NCBI RefSeq assembly: GCF_000725495.1 | Contig: NZ_JNZD01000003.1 | Span: 62,001 to 126,000, forward strand | Reading direction: 5' to 3' | Length of the DNA: 64,000 nt | Source: Streptomyces aureus | GTDB taxonomy: Bacteria; Actinomycetota; Actinomycetes; Streptomycetales; Streptomycetaceae | In this document: positions 56,148 through 64,000 of the stretch, in pieces | How the letters are laid out: every line of letters starts with the position of its first letter | Position numbering within the stretch: the first letter of the stretch is position 1 | Notes under the pieces: generated by a model | What the model saw: only the letters and a program-made list of their open reading frames with translations | What the model was told of the DNA's origin: nothing | Database searches by the model: none | Translations under genes and position numbers: made by a program

Positions 56148-56327
56148 TCAGGCGGCTTCGTGCACCTCGCCATGCACGGCGGCCGCCCAAGCGACGACCA
56201 ACTGCTCATACTCGGCTCGCTGCTCGGTGTTCAGCGATCCGCCAGCACGTAGCCATAGGGCGCGGATCAGCTTGTTGAGCTCGGCGGCAGACCGCACGGA
56301 ACCAGGGGCGGGGTCGGCTGGGGACAT
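56148..56327 (-). CDS. small hypothetical protein (59 aa)
   Basis: Leftward from ATG 56327. MSPADPAPGSVRSAAELNKLIRALWLRAGG, then EQRAEYEQLVVAWAAAVHGEV. A small helical protein next to XRE-DUF5753 genes is usual in Streptomyces. Supported by position, codon use and the terminator beyond it; only 25 bases separate it from the XRE gene. Confidence 0.65.
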   Translation of the reverse strand: MSPADPAPGSVRSAAELNKLIRALWLRAGGSLNTEQRAEYEQLVVAWAAAVHGEVHEAA

Positions 56328-56352
56328 GACCCCATTTTACGGGCCACCACTG

Positions 56353-57204
56353 TCAGCGAGGCCGGACCGCACGCTGGGCGCGCGTGATCACGGCCTGGGC
56401 ATCCGCGCCGTAGACGGCGGACTCCCGAAGCGTCCGCCAGGTCCGCAGATACGTGGCCACCGTGTCGGCATCGTCCAGCCACAACTCGGCATGCCAGTCC
56501 TCGGCGATGACGAGCCGCTCGTCTATGACCCAAAACCCGTTGGCCGCCGGGATCTTCAGCGACGCAGCCAGGGGAATGACGCCGAGCCGGACCGTGTCCA
56601 TCCCGATCATCCCGCCCAACCGATCGAGCTGACTCGCAAGCACCGACGGCGAGCAGATCAGAGCGTGGAGCGCAGGCTCCCACATCAGGGCGTGGAACTC
56701 GCGGCCGCTCGTGTACAGCCACTCCTGGCGCCGCATCCGCGCGCGGACCGCCTCGTCGGTGTCCTGCTTCGTCCCGTACAGCTCGGCGTAGCGCAGAAAC
56801 ACGGCGCGCGCGTAGTCGGCGGTCTGGAGCATGCCAGGGATGACGGCCTCCTCCCACGCCAGGATGGTCCGGGCCCGGTCGACCTCGATGTTCCAGGCGT
56901 CCTGCACTGGCCGGTGGCCTGCCGCGAGTTGGCGGCGCCAGGACCGGATGTGCGACTCGAAGCCCTTGAGGCGGGCGTCGAGTTCATCGAACGTCTCGGG
57001 CTCGCCGACGGCATCGGCCCAGGCGCGGAGGTCGGCGCTGGTGGCGGTCTGCCGGCCGCCCTCCAGCTTGTAGACCTTGGAGTGCGGCCAGCCGAGACGC
57101 TGGGCGAGCTGGGGGCCGGTGAGCTTTCCTCCTGCGGCTGCGAACCGGAGCTCACGCAATCGGGCTCCGAGGGCCTCGCGTGCCTGCTGGAAATCTGTGC
57201 TCAC
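56353..57204 (-). CDS. XRE-family regulator with DUF5753
   Basis: 283 residues. N-terminal HTH with ALGARLRELRFAAAGGKLTGPQLAQRLGWPHSKVYKLEGGRQTATSADLRAWADAV. DUF5753 follows: QDAWNIEVDRARTILAWEEAVIPGMLQTADYARAVFLRYAELYG, LTSGREFHALMWEPAL and DTVRLGVIPLA. These WhiJ-like pairs are widespread in Streptomyces and act with small partners. It is cotranscribed with the DUF6879 gene just upstream. The GAGAACAT repeats at 58062-58100 are candidate targets. Confidence 0.93.
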   Translation of the reverse strand: MSTDFQQAREALGARLRELRFAAAGGKLTGPQLAQRLGWPHSKVYKLEGGRQTATSADLRAWADAVGEPETFDELDARLKGFESHIRSWRRQLAAGHRPVQDAWNIEVDRARTILAWEEAVIPGMLQTADYARAVFLRYAELYGTKQDTDEAVRARMRRQEWLYTSGREFHALMWEPALHALICSPSVLASQLDRLGGMIGMDTVRLGVIPLAASLKIPAANGFWVIDERLVIAEDWHAELWLDDADTVATYLRTWRTLRESAVYGADAQAVITRAQRAVRPR

Positions 57205-57217
57205 CGACCCTCCGTCG

Positions 57218-57970
57218 CTATCGAGACTTGCGCAGCTGCGCGGCGAACTCTTCGCAGCCCAGGGCGTCGTGGCTCGCGACGTCGCGGAGCTGGCAGTACC
57301 GGAGCACCTCGGCGGGCTCGGTGATGATCTCGACGTCGTGGAAGACGTCCTGGTCGTCGAAGTTCAGCCGGGCGACCATGCGACTGTCGAAGATCCAGAA
57401 GTCCTCGAGGGGGAGCAGCCGTGCGTCGGCTTCGCTCCGGGGGAGGCACCGGATGTCCTCGCCGGCCGCGATGCCGCGGGGCGAGTCGGCGAGGAGGAAC
57501 AGCTGGCCCTCGGTCGGCGGCTCGTCGACGATCCGGACCCGGCCGACCGTCTTTCCGGCGAGCACCTGCGCGCGGATGTTCCGGGACCACTCGTCGTCGT
57601 AGTCCAGGGTGATGGCGCCCGTCTCGACGAACTCGGCGTAGGTCTCGTCCTCGCGGTCGGAGGCGTAGCCGCGGCGCGTCTCCAGCCGCCAGGCGGTGTG
57701 CTCGAACGTCTCGAAGAGCCGGCCGAACTCCTCCAGGTCGATGATCTTCGGCACGCGGTGCAGCTCCTTAGGGGCGTGGTTGACGAGGAGCTCGCGCGGT
57801 ACTACCACGGCCGCGTCGTCCGGGCCGAGGTGCCGGAGCCGCGCGAGGTCCGCGGGGTCGGTGAGCGGCGGTCCCTGGACGATCACGTCGCCGGTGTCCG
57901 TGTCGGTGTGCAGGGCGGGGCATCCGCCGTTCTTGCTGTCCGTTCCAGTGAAGATGAGCCGTCGCGCCAC
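57218..57970 (-). CDS. DUF6879 protein fused to a small upstream partner
   Basis: 250 residues from GTG 57970. Residues 1-70 (RRLIFTGTDSKNGGCPALHTD...VVVPRELLVNH) look like a small Streptomyces partner usually free-standing. Residues 73-250 (VPKIIDLEEFGRLFETFEHTAWRLETRRGYASDRED, AGEDIRCLPR, FDSRMVARLNFDDQDV) are a full DUF6879. An in-frame GTG at 57754 with AAGGAG 8 bases upstream marks the normal DUF6879 start. The two genes seem to have been joined by loss of a stop codon. Function unknown, partner of the XRE gene. Confidence 0.85.
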   Translation of the reverse strand: MARRLIFTGTDSKNGGCPALHTDTDTGDVIVQGPPLTDPADLARLRHLGPDDAAVVVPRELLVNHAPKELHRVPKIIDLEEFGRLFETFEHTAWRLETRRGYASDREDETYAEFVETGAITLDYDDEWSRNIRAQVLAGKTVGRVRIVDEPPTEGQLFLLADSPRGIAAGEDIRCLPRSEADARLLPLEDFWIFDSRMVARLNFDDQDVFHDVEIITEPAEVLRYCQLRDVASHDALGCEEFAAQLRKSR

Positions 57971-58061
57971 GGTGTCCTCCTTGTACGGGGGTTGTCGCCA
58001 CCAGCATCACCAGCGGATGGGCTCCGCTCTACAGCCTGCCGCGCCCGCCGTGAGACCACAC

Positions 58062-58100
58062 GAGAACATCCGGCCAAGCTGGGAGAACATTCGAGAACAT
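58062..58100. repeat. three direct repeats of GAGAACAT in a divergent promoter region
   Basis: Copies at 58062-58069, 58083-58090 and 58093-58100, the last two 10 bp apart. They lie between the leftward start at 57970 and the rightward start at 58142. Candidate binding sites for the XRE-DUF5753 regulator. Confidence 0.65.
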
Positions 58101-58141
58101 CGCCTCGCCCACGTCAAGAGCAGCCGCCTACGGTCCTGGTC

Positions 58142-58354
58142 ATGGCCTCAGGACACGAGCTCCAAGACGTCGTCGGCGTCGACCCGTTCACTGCTATGGA
58201 GTCGCTCCGCGCGGCACTCGACCGCGCAGGCATCGTTCTGCCGTCCCTCGCGGTGGACCCGGCGACCCCCACTCTCGCGCTCGTCGACCTCGGCCGGGTT
58301 CGGGCCGACGTGGCCATGCGACTGGCCGACGCACTGCGAGGAGCAGCAGCATGA
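58142..58354 (+). CDS. small hypothetical protein (70 aa)
   Basis: ATG 58142. Amphipathic helix-strand product with DPFTAMESLRAALDRAGIVLPSLAVDPATPTLALVDLGRVRADVAMRLADAL. Small proteins of this type accompany DUF5753 clusters in Streptomyces. ATGA overlap with the next gene. No ribosome site is evident, so leaderless or coupled translation is possible. Confidence 0.72.
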   Translation: MASGHELQDVVGVDPFTAMESLRAALDRAGIVLPSLAVDPATPTLALVDLGRVRADVAMRLADALRGAAA

Positions 58355-58695
58355 CGACAACCACCACAGACATTCCGTCGGCGGTCCTCGCAGCCTTAGC
58401 ACTTCCCCCTCTGGCCGGGCTCGACGAGCCGCGCGCGAGCGGGCGGGCGTGCGTGTGGGAACGGGAGCGGCTGACCATCGAGACCGCGGTCGACCTCGGC
58501 GAGCAGCTGGCGCCGGCCGACTCGGCCAGCACCATCGGGCAGAGGTGGTTTCCCCGCTCCTGCCACAAGCACCTGGCGCAGCGCGCGCACGACGCGCTCT
58601 TCACGCACTCCCGGCAGTGCGACGACTGCAAGGTGCCTGACAAGTGCGACGTCGGCCGCTGGATGTACCGCCTGATGCGAGAGCACCGCCGATGA
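58351..58695 (+). CDS. Cys-rich protein of the DUF5753 cluster
   Basis: 114 residues. Cysteines at ACVWERERLTIETAVDLGEQL, FPRSCHKH and QCDDCKVPDKCDVGRWMYRL could bind a metal. A single-cluster protein, but the spacing does not fit WhiB. The sequence resembles a family linked to XRE-DUF5753 genes. The GAGGAGCAGCAGC site precedes ATG 58351. The stop overlaps the next ATG. Confidence 0.75.
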   Translation: MTTTTTDIPSAVLAALALPPLAGLDEPRASGRACVWERERLTIETAVDLGEQLAPADSASTIGQRWFPRSCHKHLAQRAHDALFTHSRQCDDCKVPDKCDVGRWMYRLMREHRR

Positions 58696-58859
58696 TCTGC
58701 GCATCTTGTGACCAGCCGATCAGCAAGGGCGAGGGCGTCACCAAGCCGATTGACGGGGCATCTGGGCCCGGCGGCACGGTGACGGTCCACAGAGAACCGT
58801 GTCGCCGCGTGGACCAGCCGACAGTGCAGCAGGGGCGCGGCGTGCGCCGCCGCTGGTAG
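58692..58859 (+). CDS. small Cys-containing protein (55 aa)
   Basis: ATG 58692 within the previous stop. MICASCDQPISKGEGVTKPIDGASGPGG has a CxxC with a later HREPC, giving a treble-clef-like mini zinc ribbon. The last residues are basic (GRGVRRRW). It ends before a terminator shared with the leftward XRE gene. Confidence 0.72.
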   Translation: MICASCDQPISKGEGVTKPIDGASGPGGTVTVHREPCRRVDQPTVQQGRGVRRRW

Positions 58860-58900
58860 ATCTCCCGGGGCCAGGTCGGGCCGGACCCGGGTCGAGCGGT

Positions 58901-58924
58901 CGCCCCTGCTCCCCCGCAGGGGCG
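58901..58924. terminator. terminator between convergent genes
   Basis: Arms cgcccctgc/gcaggggcg with a 6-nt loop, between the stop at 58859 and the leftward gene ending at 58929. Confidence 0.75.
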
Positions 58925-58928
58925 GCCG

Positions 58929-59162
58929 TCAGCGGACCAGCTCGGCAAGCGGGACGGCGAGGGCGTCGGCGATGAGGAGTAGCTCGACCAGCGATGGTGC
59001 GGTGGCCGCGGTCTCGTAGCGGTGGATCGTCTTGTGGTCGCGGCCGACGCGTTCGCCGAGCTCGGCCTGCGAGAGGCCGGCAGCGCGCCGGAGGGCCCGG
59101 ATGCGGTCCCCGATCTGCCGCTGACGGGCTGGCACCCAGTCGGGCATGGGATCGAGGGGCAC
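58929..59162 (-). CDS. XRE-family repressor-like protein
   Basis: 77 residues from GTG 59162 (or ATG 59147). WVPARQRQIGDRIRALRRAAGLSQAELGERVGRDHKTIHRYETAATAPSLVELLLIADALAVPLAELVR is a complete single-domain Cro/CI HTH. Neither start has a good ribosome site. The palindrome TTTACCA-N4-TGGTAAA lies 34 bases upstream, so autoregulation is likely. As the last gene before the chromosome it may control lysogeny or be independent cargo. Confidence 0.85.
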   Translation of the reverse strand: MPLDPMPDWVPARQRQIGDRIRALRRAAGLSQAELGERVGRDHKTIHRYETAATAPSLVELLLIADALAVPLAELVR

Positions 59163-59195
59163 CCGCCCACGTTGGAACGATCTTGAAGGAATGTC

Positions 59196-59213
59196 TTTAC
59201 CAGCAGTGGTAAA
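59196..59213. promoter_or_regulatory. palindromic operator TTTACCA-N4-TGGTAAA
   Basis: Perfect 7-bp arms, 34 bases upstream of the XRE start at 59162. The size suits a dimeric Cro/CI-type HTH. Confidence 0.75.
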
Positions 59214-59528
59214 TCTCAGATCATGGGGCCGTCAGGGATGCATGTAGACGCCAGGCACTGGCTGTGAATCCACGCGGCACCCGCAGACCGGTCGACCCTC
59301 GCGGTCGCACCGGAGGCGCCCACCCGTCGCAGGACACGGTCCGCCGTGGCACCCCCCTGTCGGCGGGTGGGCGACTTGGATGCACCCCGTTCACGAAATC
59401 TTCGCAAAGTCTCTCCGGCATCTGCCCGTGTCATGTGACGCATGAGATCGTTGGGCCGTCTGGCCAGGGCGGGGGTATGAGCTCACCCCTCATGTGGAGC
59501 CCCCGTCCTGGTCCGAGCTTGGGAGCGT
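59214..59528. other. gene-free stretch before the right junction
   Basis: No frame here has a ribosome site and a phage- or host-like product. The rightward frame 59264-59656 is Pro/Gly/Arg-rich in a way typical of non-coding high-GC DNA. No tRNA, RNA gene or promoter is evident. Confidence 0.6.
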
Positions 59529-59566
59529 CGAAGGCCCCCGCGGCAGCCAGTCCGCGGGGGCCTTCG
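59529..59566. terminator. 15-bp stem-loop near the right end of the element
   Basis: Perfect arms cgaaggcccccgcgg/ccgcgggggccttcg with an 8-nt loop, followed by TCTTGT. No gene ends directly before it in this window. Confidence 0.8.
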
Positions 59567-59574
59567 TCTTGTCC

Positions 59575-59692
59575 GGGCGGGAGAGTGGGAGTCAAGTGGG
59601 AGACGATCAAGGGAAACGGCTCGGAGCAATCGCGAGTTTCCGCGAGTTTCCACTAGGTACCGATAGCGGGAACACGAGATCATCCGGCCCGA
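59575..59692. other. candidate right attachment junction (attR) next to uppP
   Basis: After the last phage-like gene and before the uppP stop (59693) lie clustered short repeats: AGTGGGA twice (separated by GTCA), GCGAGTTTCC twice in tandem, and ggaaac/gtttcc inverted. Such repeats suit integrase arm and core sites. No tRNA gene is present, so integration would be at the 3' flank of uppP. Only one end is visible, so the core cannot be proved. Confidence 0.4.
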
Positions 59693-60568
59693 TCAGCCCG
59701 CAGATTCACCAGCATGAGGACTCAAAACATCCCCGCTGACCAGCGCAAACAGGGTCAACCCGAGGGCGATGCGGTACCAGACGAACGGCATGAAGCTCTT
59801 GTGGGAGATGAACTTCATGAACCAGGCGATGACGGCATAGCCGACCGCGAAGGCGATGACCGTCGCGAAGACGGTGGGGCCCCAGGAGACATGGCCCTCC
59901 GCGGCCGCGTCCTTGAGTTCGAAGGTGCCGGAGGCGAGGACGGCCGGCATGGCCAGGAGGAAGGAGTAGCGGGCCGCCGCCGCGCGGCTGTAGCCCATGA
60001 ACAGGCCGCCACTGATGGTCGCGCCGGACCGGGAGACGCCCGGCACCAGGGCCATCGCCTGGCATATCCCGAACAGCAGGCCGTCCTTGGTGTTCAGGTC
60101 CTCGAGCACCTTGCGCTGCTTGGCCGCCCGGTGCCGGCCGCCCGTCTCGTCACGGGCGGCGAGCCGGTCGGCGATGCCTATGACGATGCCCATCACGATC
60201 AGCATGGTGGCGGTGACCCGCAGATCGCGGAACGGTCCCTCGATGTGGTCCTTGAGCGTGACGCCGAGCACCCCGATCGGGATCGAGCCGACGATCACCA
60301 GCCATCCCGTCCTGGCGTCGTGGTCGGCGCGCATCGCCTTGTTCGTGAGCGAGCGGAACCACGCCGACAGGATCCTCCCCACGTCCTTGCGGAAGTAGAT
60401 CAGCACCGCGGCCTCCGTGCCGAGCTGCGTGATCGCGGTGAACGCGGCGCCGGGATCGTCCCAGCCGGCGAAGGCCGCGGTCAGCCGCAGATGCGCGCTG
60501 GAGGAGACGGGAAGGAATTCGGTCAGCCCCTGGACGAGTCCGAGGACGAGGGATTGAAACCAAGACAT
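59693..60568 (-). CDS. uppP: undecaprenyl-diphosphatase UppP (BacA)
   Basis: 291 residues, leftward. The UppP signatures LTEFLPVSSSAHL (about residues 15-27) and PGVSRSGAT (near 175) are intact, with about eight membrane segments. It dephosphorylates undecaprenyl diphosphate to recycle the lipid carrier of peptidoglycan synthesis and confers bacitracin tolerance. It belongs to the host chromosome. The product ends normally, so insertion of the element just downstream spared it. The 238-base gap to the next gene holds no clear feature. Confidence 0.97.
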   Translation of the reverse strand: MSWFQSLVLGLVQGLTEFLPVSSSAHLRLTAAFAGWDDPGAAFTAITQLGTEAAVLIYFRKDVGRILSAWFRSLTNKAMRADHDARTGWLVIVGSIPIGVLGVTLKDHIEGPFRDLRVTATMLIVMGIVIGIADRLAARDETGGRHRAAKQRKVLEDLNTKDGLLFGICQAMALVPGVSRSGATISGGLFMGYSRAAAARYSFLLAMPAVLASGTFELKDAAAEGHVSWGPTVFATVIAFAVGYAVIAWFMKFISHKSFMPFVWYRIALGLTLFALVSGDVLSPHAGESAG

Positions 60569-60806
60569 GAAGTTACGTGGTCCAAGTGCTGATCGTGGAA
60601 CGGCAGATGGGCACGCCGGATCACGGAGTTGAGGCGATCACGGGCGCTGAGGGAAGCCTAACCTCCGCGGGTGACGGCGCGGTCACGGGGGTTTCGGGGG
60701 CTTTCCGCGCGAGGTTTCCGCCGGGTCCGGGAACTCGGCGAGGCCGTGCGGGCGGCCGTGCGGGGCGTGCGAGGACGGGCCCGGCCGCTCGGCGGCCCCG
60801 CCGGTC

Positions 60807-61679
60807 TCAGCGGCCCCGCAGGTGGTGGCGCTTGCGCCAGGCCACGACCGTGCCGACCAGAGCGGGGACCGTGATCAGCGCCATCGCGATCAGGAACGCC
60901 GGGGAGGTCGGTGACGAGGCGCGGGCGCCGGCGACGGCGTACGCGGCGGTGTTCGGGACCGAGCCGAGCGCCGTCGCGACCAGGAACGGCAGCCAGCCCA
61001 TACGGGAGACCGCCGCGCAGTAGTTCGCGGCCCAGAACGGGACGCCGGGGAACAGCCGGGCCACCATCATCGAGCGGAACCCGTGCCGGCTGAGCTGTCC
61101 GTCCGCCGCCTTCAGCCAGCGGCCGCGCAGCAGCGGCCGCAGGGCGTCCTGCCCGAGGAGCCTGCCGAGTCCGAAGGCGACACCCGCGCCGAGCACCGTG
61201 CCCGCCAGTGCCGTTCCCAGCCCCAGCTGGGAGCCGAACACGGCTCCGGCCGCCAGGTTGAGCAGCGGCCGGGGCACGAAGGCCACCGTGCACAGCCCGT
61301 ACGCCACGGCGAACGCGACGGCAGCCGCGGCGCCGCCGAGCTGGGGCGGCCAGCCGTCGGCCAGCAGCCGCTGCGGGTCGAAGAGGAACACGCTCGACGC
61401 GGCCGCCGCGAGCAGCACGACCAGCAGGGCGAGCCGCGACCAGGGCGAGAGCAGTGCTCTCACCAGGCGCGAGGCGGCGCCGGAGCGCGCGGCCGGGACG
61501 CCGGGTGCGGCGGCCGGGAGCGCGGCAGCGGTGGCCGGGACCATGGCGGCCATGGCGGCCGGGGCGGTGACGGTGGTCTCCGGACCGGCGACGAGGTCGA
61601 CGGCGACGGCGAGCTCCGTGGCGGCGGCCCGGGGAGTGGCCGTGGCGGTGCCCCCAGAGCGGGTGGTGGCATCGAGCAT
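60807..61679 (-). CDS. VTT/TVP38-TMEM64 family membrane protein
   Basis: 290 residues, leftward. After an Ala-rich N-terminus come about six membrane helices. The VTT core is visible: FGLGRLLGQDALRPLLRGRWLK, then MVARLFPGVPFWAANYCAAVSRMGWLPFLVATALGSVPNTAAYAVAG. VTT/DedA-type proteins are thought to move lipids, including undecaprenyl phosphate, across membranes. The basic C-terminus WRKRHHLRGR is typical. It lies upstream of uppP in the same orientation, consistent with a lipid-carrier theme. Confidence 0.88.
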   Translation of the reverse strand: MLDATTRSGGTATATPRAAATELAVAVDLVAGPETTVTAPAAMAAMVPATAAALPAAAPGVPAARSGAASRLVRALLSPWSRLALLVVLLAAAASSVFLFDPQRLLADGWPPQLGGAAAAVAFAVAYGLCTVAFVPRPLLNLAAGAVFGSQLGLGTALAGTVLGAGVAFGLGRLLGQDALRPLLRGRWLKAADGQLSRHGFRSMMVARLFPGVPFWAANYCAAVSRMGWLPFLVATALGSVPNTAAYAVAGARASSPTSPAFLIAMALITVPALVGTVVAWRKRHHLRGR

Positions 61680-61728
61680 CCGGCGAGATTAACCGACGCG
61701 TGTGTGTGATCGCCGTATGGTTCGTCTC

Positions 61729-62463
61729 ATGGGCGTCACAGCTTCCGGAACGTCGGGTGCGCGGTCCGTGGGGCCGGACAGCGCCCTCGCGGACACCCTC
61801 CTGGACCGGCTCACCACCGTCTATCCGGCGGGAGCGGACCCCGAACGGGCCGCGTCGATGCGCGCGTACATGAAGGACATCGCCCCCTTCCTCGGGCTGA
61901 CGACCCCCGAGCGCCGCGCCCTGTCCCGCACGGTGCTCCGCGACACCGCGCGGCCCGACGAGCGGGACTGCGCCGCGCTCGCCCTGCGCTGCTGGCAACT
62001 GCCGGAACGCGAGTACCAGTACTTCGCCGTCGACTATCTGCGCCGCCATGTGTCCCGCCTGTCGTCGGGCTTCCTCCCGGTGGCATGGCATCTCGTCTCC
62101 ACCGTCTCCTGGTGGGACACCGTCGACCTGCTCGCCGCGCACGTGGTGGGCGGCCTGGTGGCCGCCGACCCGCGGCTGCGCGCCGACATGGACGCCTGGA
62201 TCGAGGACGACGACCTGTGGGTCGTCCGCACCGCGCTGCTCCACCAGCTCCGCTACAAGCAGGACACCGACACCGGGCGCCTCATCGCCTACTGCGTCCG
62301 GCAGTCGGGCCATCCCGACTTCTTCGTCCGCAAGGCCGTCGGCTGGTGTCTGCGCGAGTACGCCAAGACCGACCCGGACGCCGTACGGGACTTCGTGGCC
62401 CGGGAACGGACGAGGCTCGCGCCGCTGTCCGTGCGCGAGGCGTTCAAGAACATCGGTCCCTGA
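61729..62463 (+). CDS. DNA alkylation repair protein (AlkD-like HEAT repeats)
   Basis: 244 residues from ATG 61729. The upstream ATG 61717 overlaps a TATGGT -10-like box, so a leaderless mRNA starting at 61729 is plausible. AlkD signature segments: AYMKDIAPFLGLTTPERRALSR, REYQYFAVDYLRRHV, VSWWDTVDLLAAHVVGGLV, DDLWVVRTALLHQLRYKQDTD, FFVRKAVGWCLREYAKTDPDAVRDFV. Helical-repeat glycosylases excise alkylated bases. Divergent from the VTT gene by about 50 bases. Confidence 0.93.
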   Translation: MGVTASGTSGARSVGPDSALADTLLDRLTTVYPAGADPERAASMRAYMKDIAPFLGLTTPERRALSRTVLRDTARPDERDCAALALRCWQLPEREYQYFAVDYLRRHVSRLSSGFLPVAWHLVSTVSWWDTVDLLAAHVVGGLVAADPRLRADMDAWIEDDDLWVVRTALLHQLRYKQDTDTGRLIAYCVRQSGHPDFFVRKAVGWCLREYAKTDPDAVRDFVARERTRLAPLSVREAFKNIGP

Positions 62464-62784
62464 GACCCCGTAAGGCTCCCGGCGTCCCACCGGTCCACCG
62501 CGTACCGAAAATGGTTCGACGCGGACGGGCCCGTCGGAGATGATCTCCTCATGTTCCGGTACGCCTTCCTCCTCGCAGCATCCGCAGTCGCGGATGCGCC
62601 GAAGGCTGCCGTCCAGATCATCACGGCAGCCGTCGACGGCGCCCGAAGCTGACCCTTCCCGGATCGTCCGGCAGACCCCGCAGGGGGAGGGTCGGAATCT
62701 CCTGGGGGTCCCCGTCCCGGCCGCTCCGCGCGCCGGGGCCGTCACTCAGCTCCGCTGACACCGAAGAGGCTTCGAGGATCTGTC
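62464..62784. other. 321-base region upstream of tuf3
   Basis: Contains one short frame (62551-62652, 33 aa, annotated separately) and a GGAGATGATCTCC palindrome just before it. A promoter for tuf3 must lie here, but no consensus is clear. The last 30 bases carry GAAGAGGCTTCGAGGATC, a weak ribosome site. Confidence 0.5.
62551..62652 (+). CDS. possible very small peptide (33 aa)
   Basis: ATG 62551 with product MFRYAFLLAASAVADAPKAA... ending at TGA 62650-62652. A palindrome GGAGATGATCTCC precedes it and could mask a GGAG site. Hydrophobic start. Without comparison it could be chance. Confidence 0.25.
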   Translation: MFRYAFLLAASAVADAPKAAVQIITAAVDGARS

Positions 62785-63954
<1,170 letters not shown>

Positions 63955-64000
63955 CGCCCGGCCACGACAGGCCCGCGGGGCCCGCCGCACGACGGCGGGC

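Noticed and set aside
58351..58695. WhiB-type regulator
   Set aside because: There are several cysteines, but the spacing is not C-x(n)-CxxC-x5-C and the GVWGG turn is missing.
59264..59656. 130-codon frame in the junction region
   Set aside because: No ribosome site, Pro/Gly/Arg-rich, and it runs through a 15-bp terminator stem and the att-like repeats.
1..59692. Integrase gene
   Set aside because: No tyrosine or serine recombinase with catalytic motifs is seen in either strand. It is presumed left of the window.

Overview
The window is high-GC actinobacterial DNA from a Streptomyces-type chromosome. GTG starts are frequent, ATGA/GTGA gene overlaps are common, and the right edge carries a divergent third EF-Tu (tuf3) next to uppP, a VTT-family membrane protein and an AlkD-like repair protein. 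Bases 1 to about 59,650 belong to a large integrated element, most simply a siphovirus prophage whose left end, with the integrase and most of the replication genes, lies outside the window. The right junction appears to lie just beyond the 3' end of uppP (about 59,575-59,692). Everything after 59,693 is chromosome.

Layout. (a) 3-10,340: early module of short co-directional genes. It has the C-terminus of a RepA-like helicase, a three-cysteine DUF5131 protein, a beta-class DNA methyltransferase, an HNH protein, and then a tightly overlapped run with a SLOG-fold protein, a HAD-fold protein, a nucleotidyltransferase-like protein and three small HTH proteins. Similar stem-loops separate several of the first genes. 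(b) 10,620-11,798: stand-alone Fic enzyme. (c) 11,888-14,072: leftward regulatory operon (DUF6221, GIY-YIG/GntR fusion, sigma-region-4-like HTH) diverging from a rightward operon across a 17-bp inverted repeat. (d) 14,072-18,127: membrane-protein operon like the spread (spd) genes of Streptomyces conjugative elements. (e) 18,285-18,701: lipoprotein. (f) 18,766-19,943: second leftward regulatory operon, diverging from a WYL-domain gene across three copies of GTCTA-N5-TAGAC. (g) 19,943-24,881: small accessory genes, including an MmpS-like protein and a second DUF6221.

(h) 24,995-54,835: the late module in classic siphovirus order. It runs from virion accessory proteins (including an 860-residue repeat protein) through small and large terminase, portal, a 2H-phosphoesterase/minor-head fusion, protease-scaffold, HK97-fold capsid with an inserted Ig-like domain, connectors, tail tube, frameshifted tail-assembly chaperone, 1244-residue tape measure, 1143-residue tail protein and a C1q-like fibre to a small Acb2/Tad1-like protein, a papain-like protein, a CHAP-like endolysin and holin-like proteins. 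It ends at a strong palindromic terminator. (i) 55,045-59,162: right-end cargo and regulators: a DUF433/DUF5615 toxin-antitoxin pair, an XRE-DUF5753/DUF6879 group diverging from three small genes, and a terminal XRE repressor with a palindromic operator.

The most interesting ideas are these. A virion-carried 2H phosphoesterase (34,120-35,568) and a small Acb2/Tad1-like protein (51,447-51,713) in one late operon could together counter cyclic-nucleotide defence signalling. Two parallel divergons have sequence-distinct palindromic operators. A conjugation-like spd cassette with reiterated GATCCGGA motifs sits inside a tailed-phage genome. All functions are read from sequence and family memory; no database search was run.
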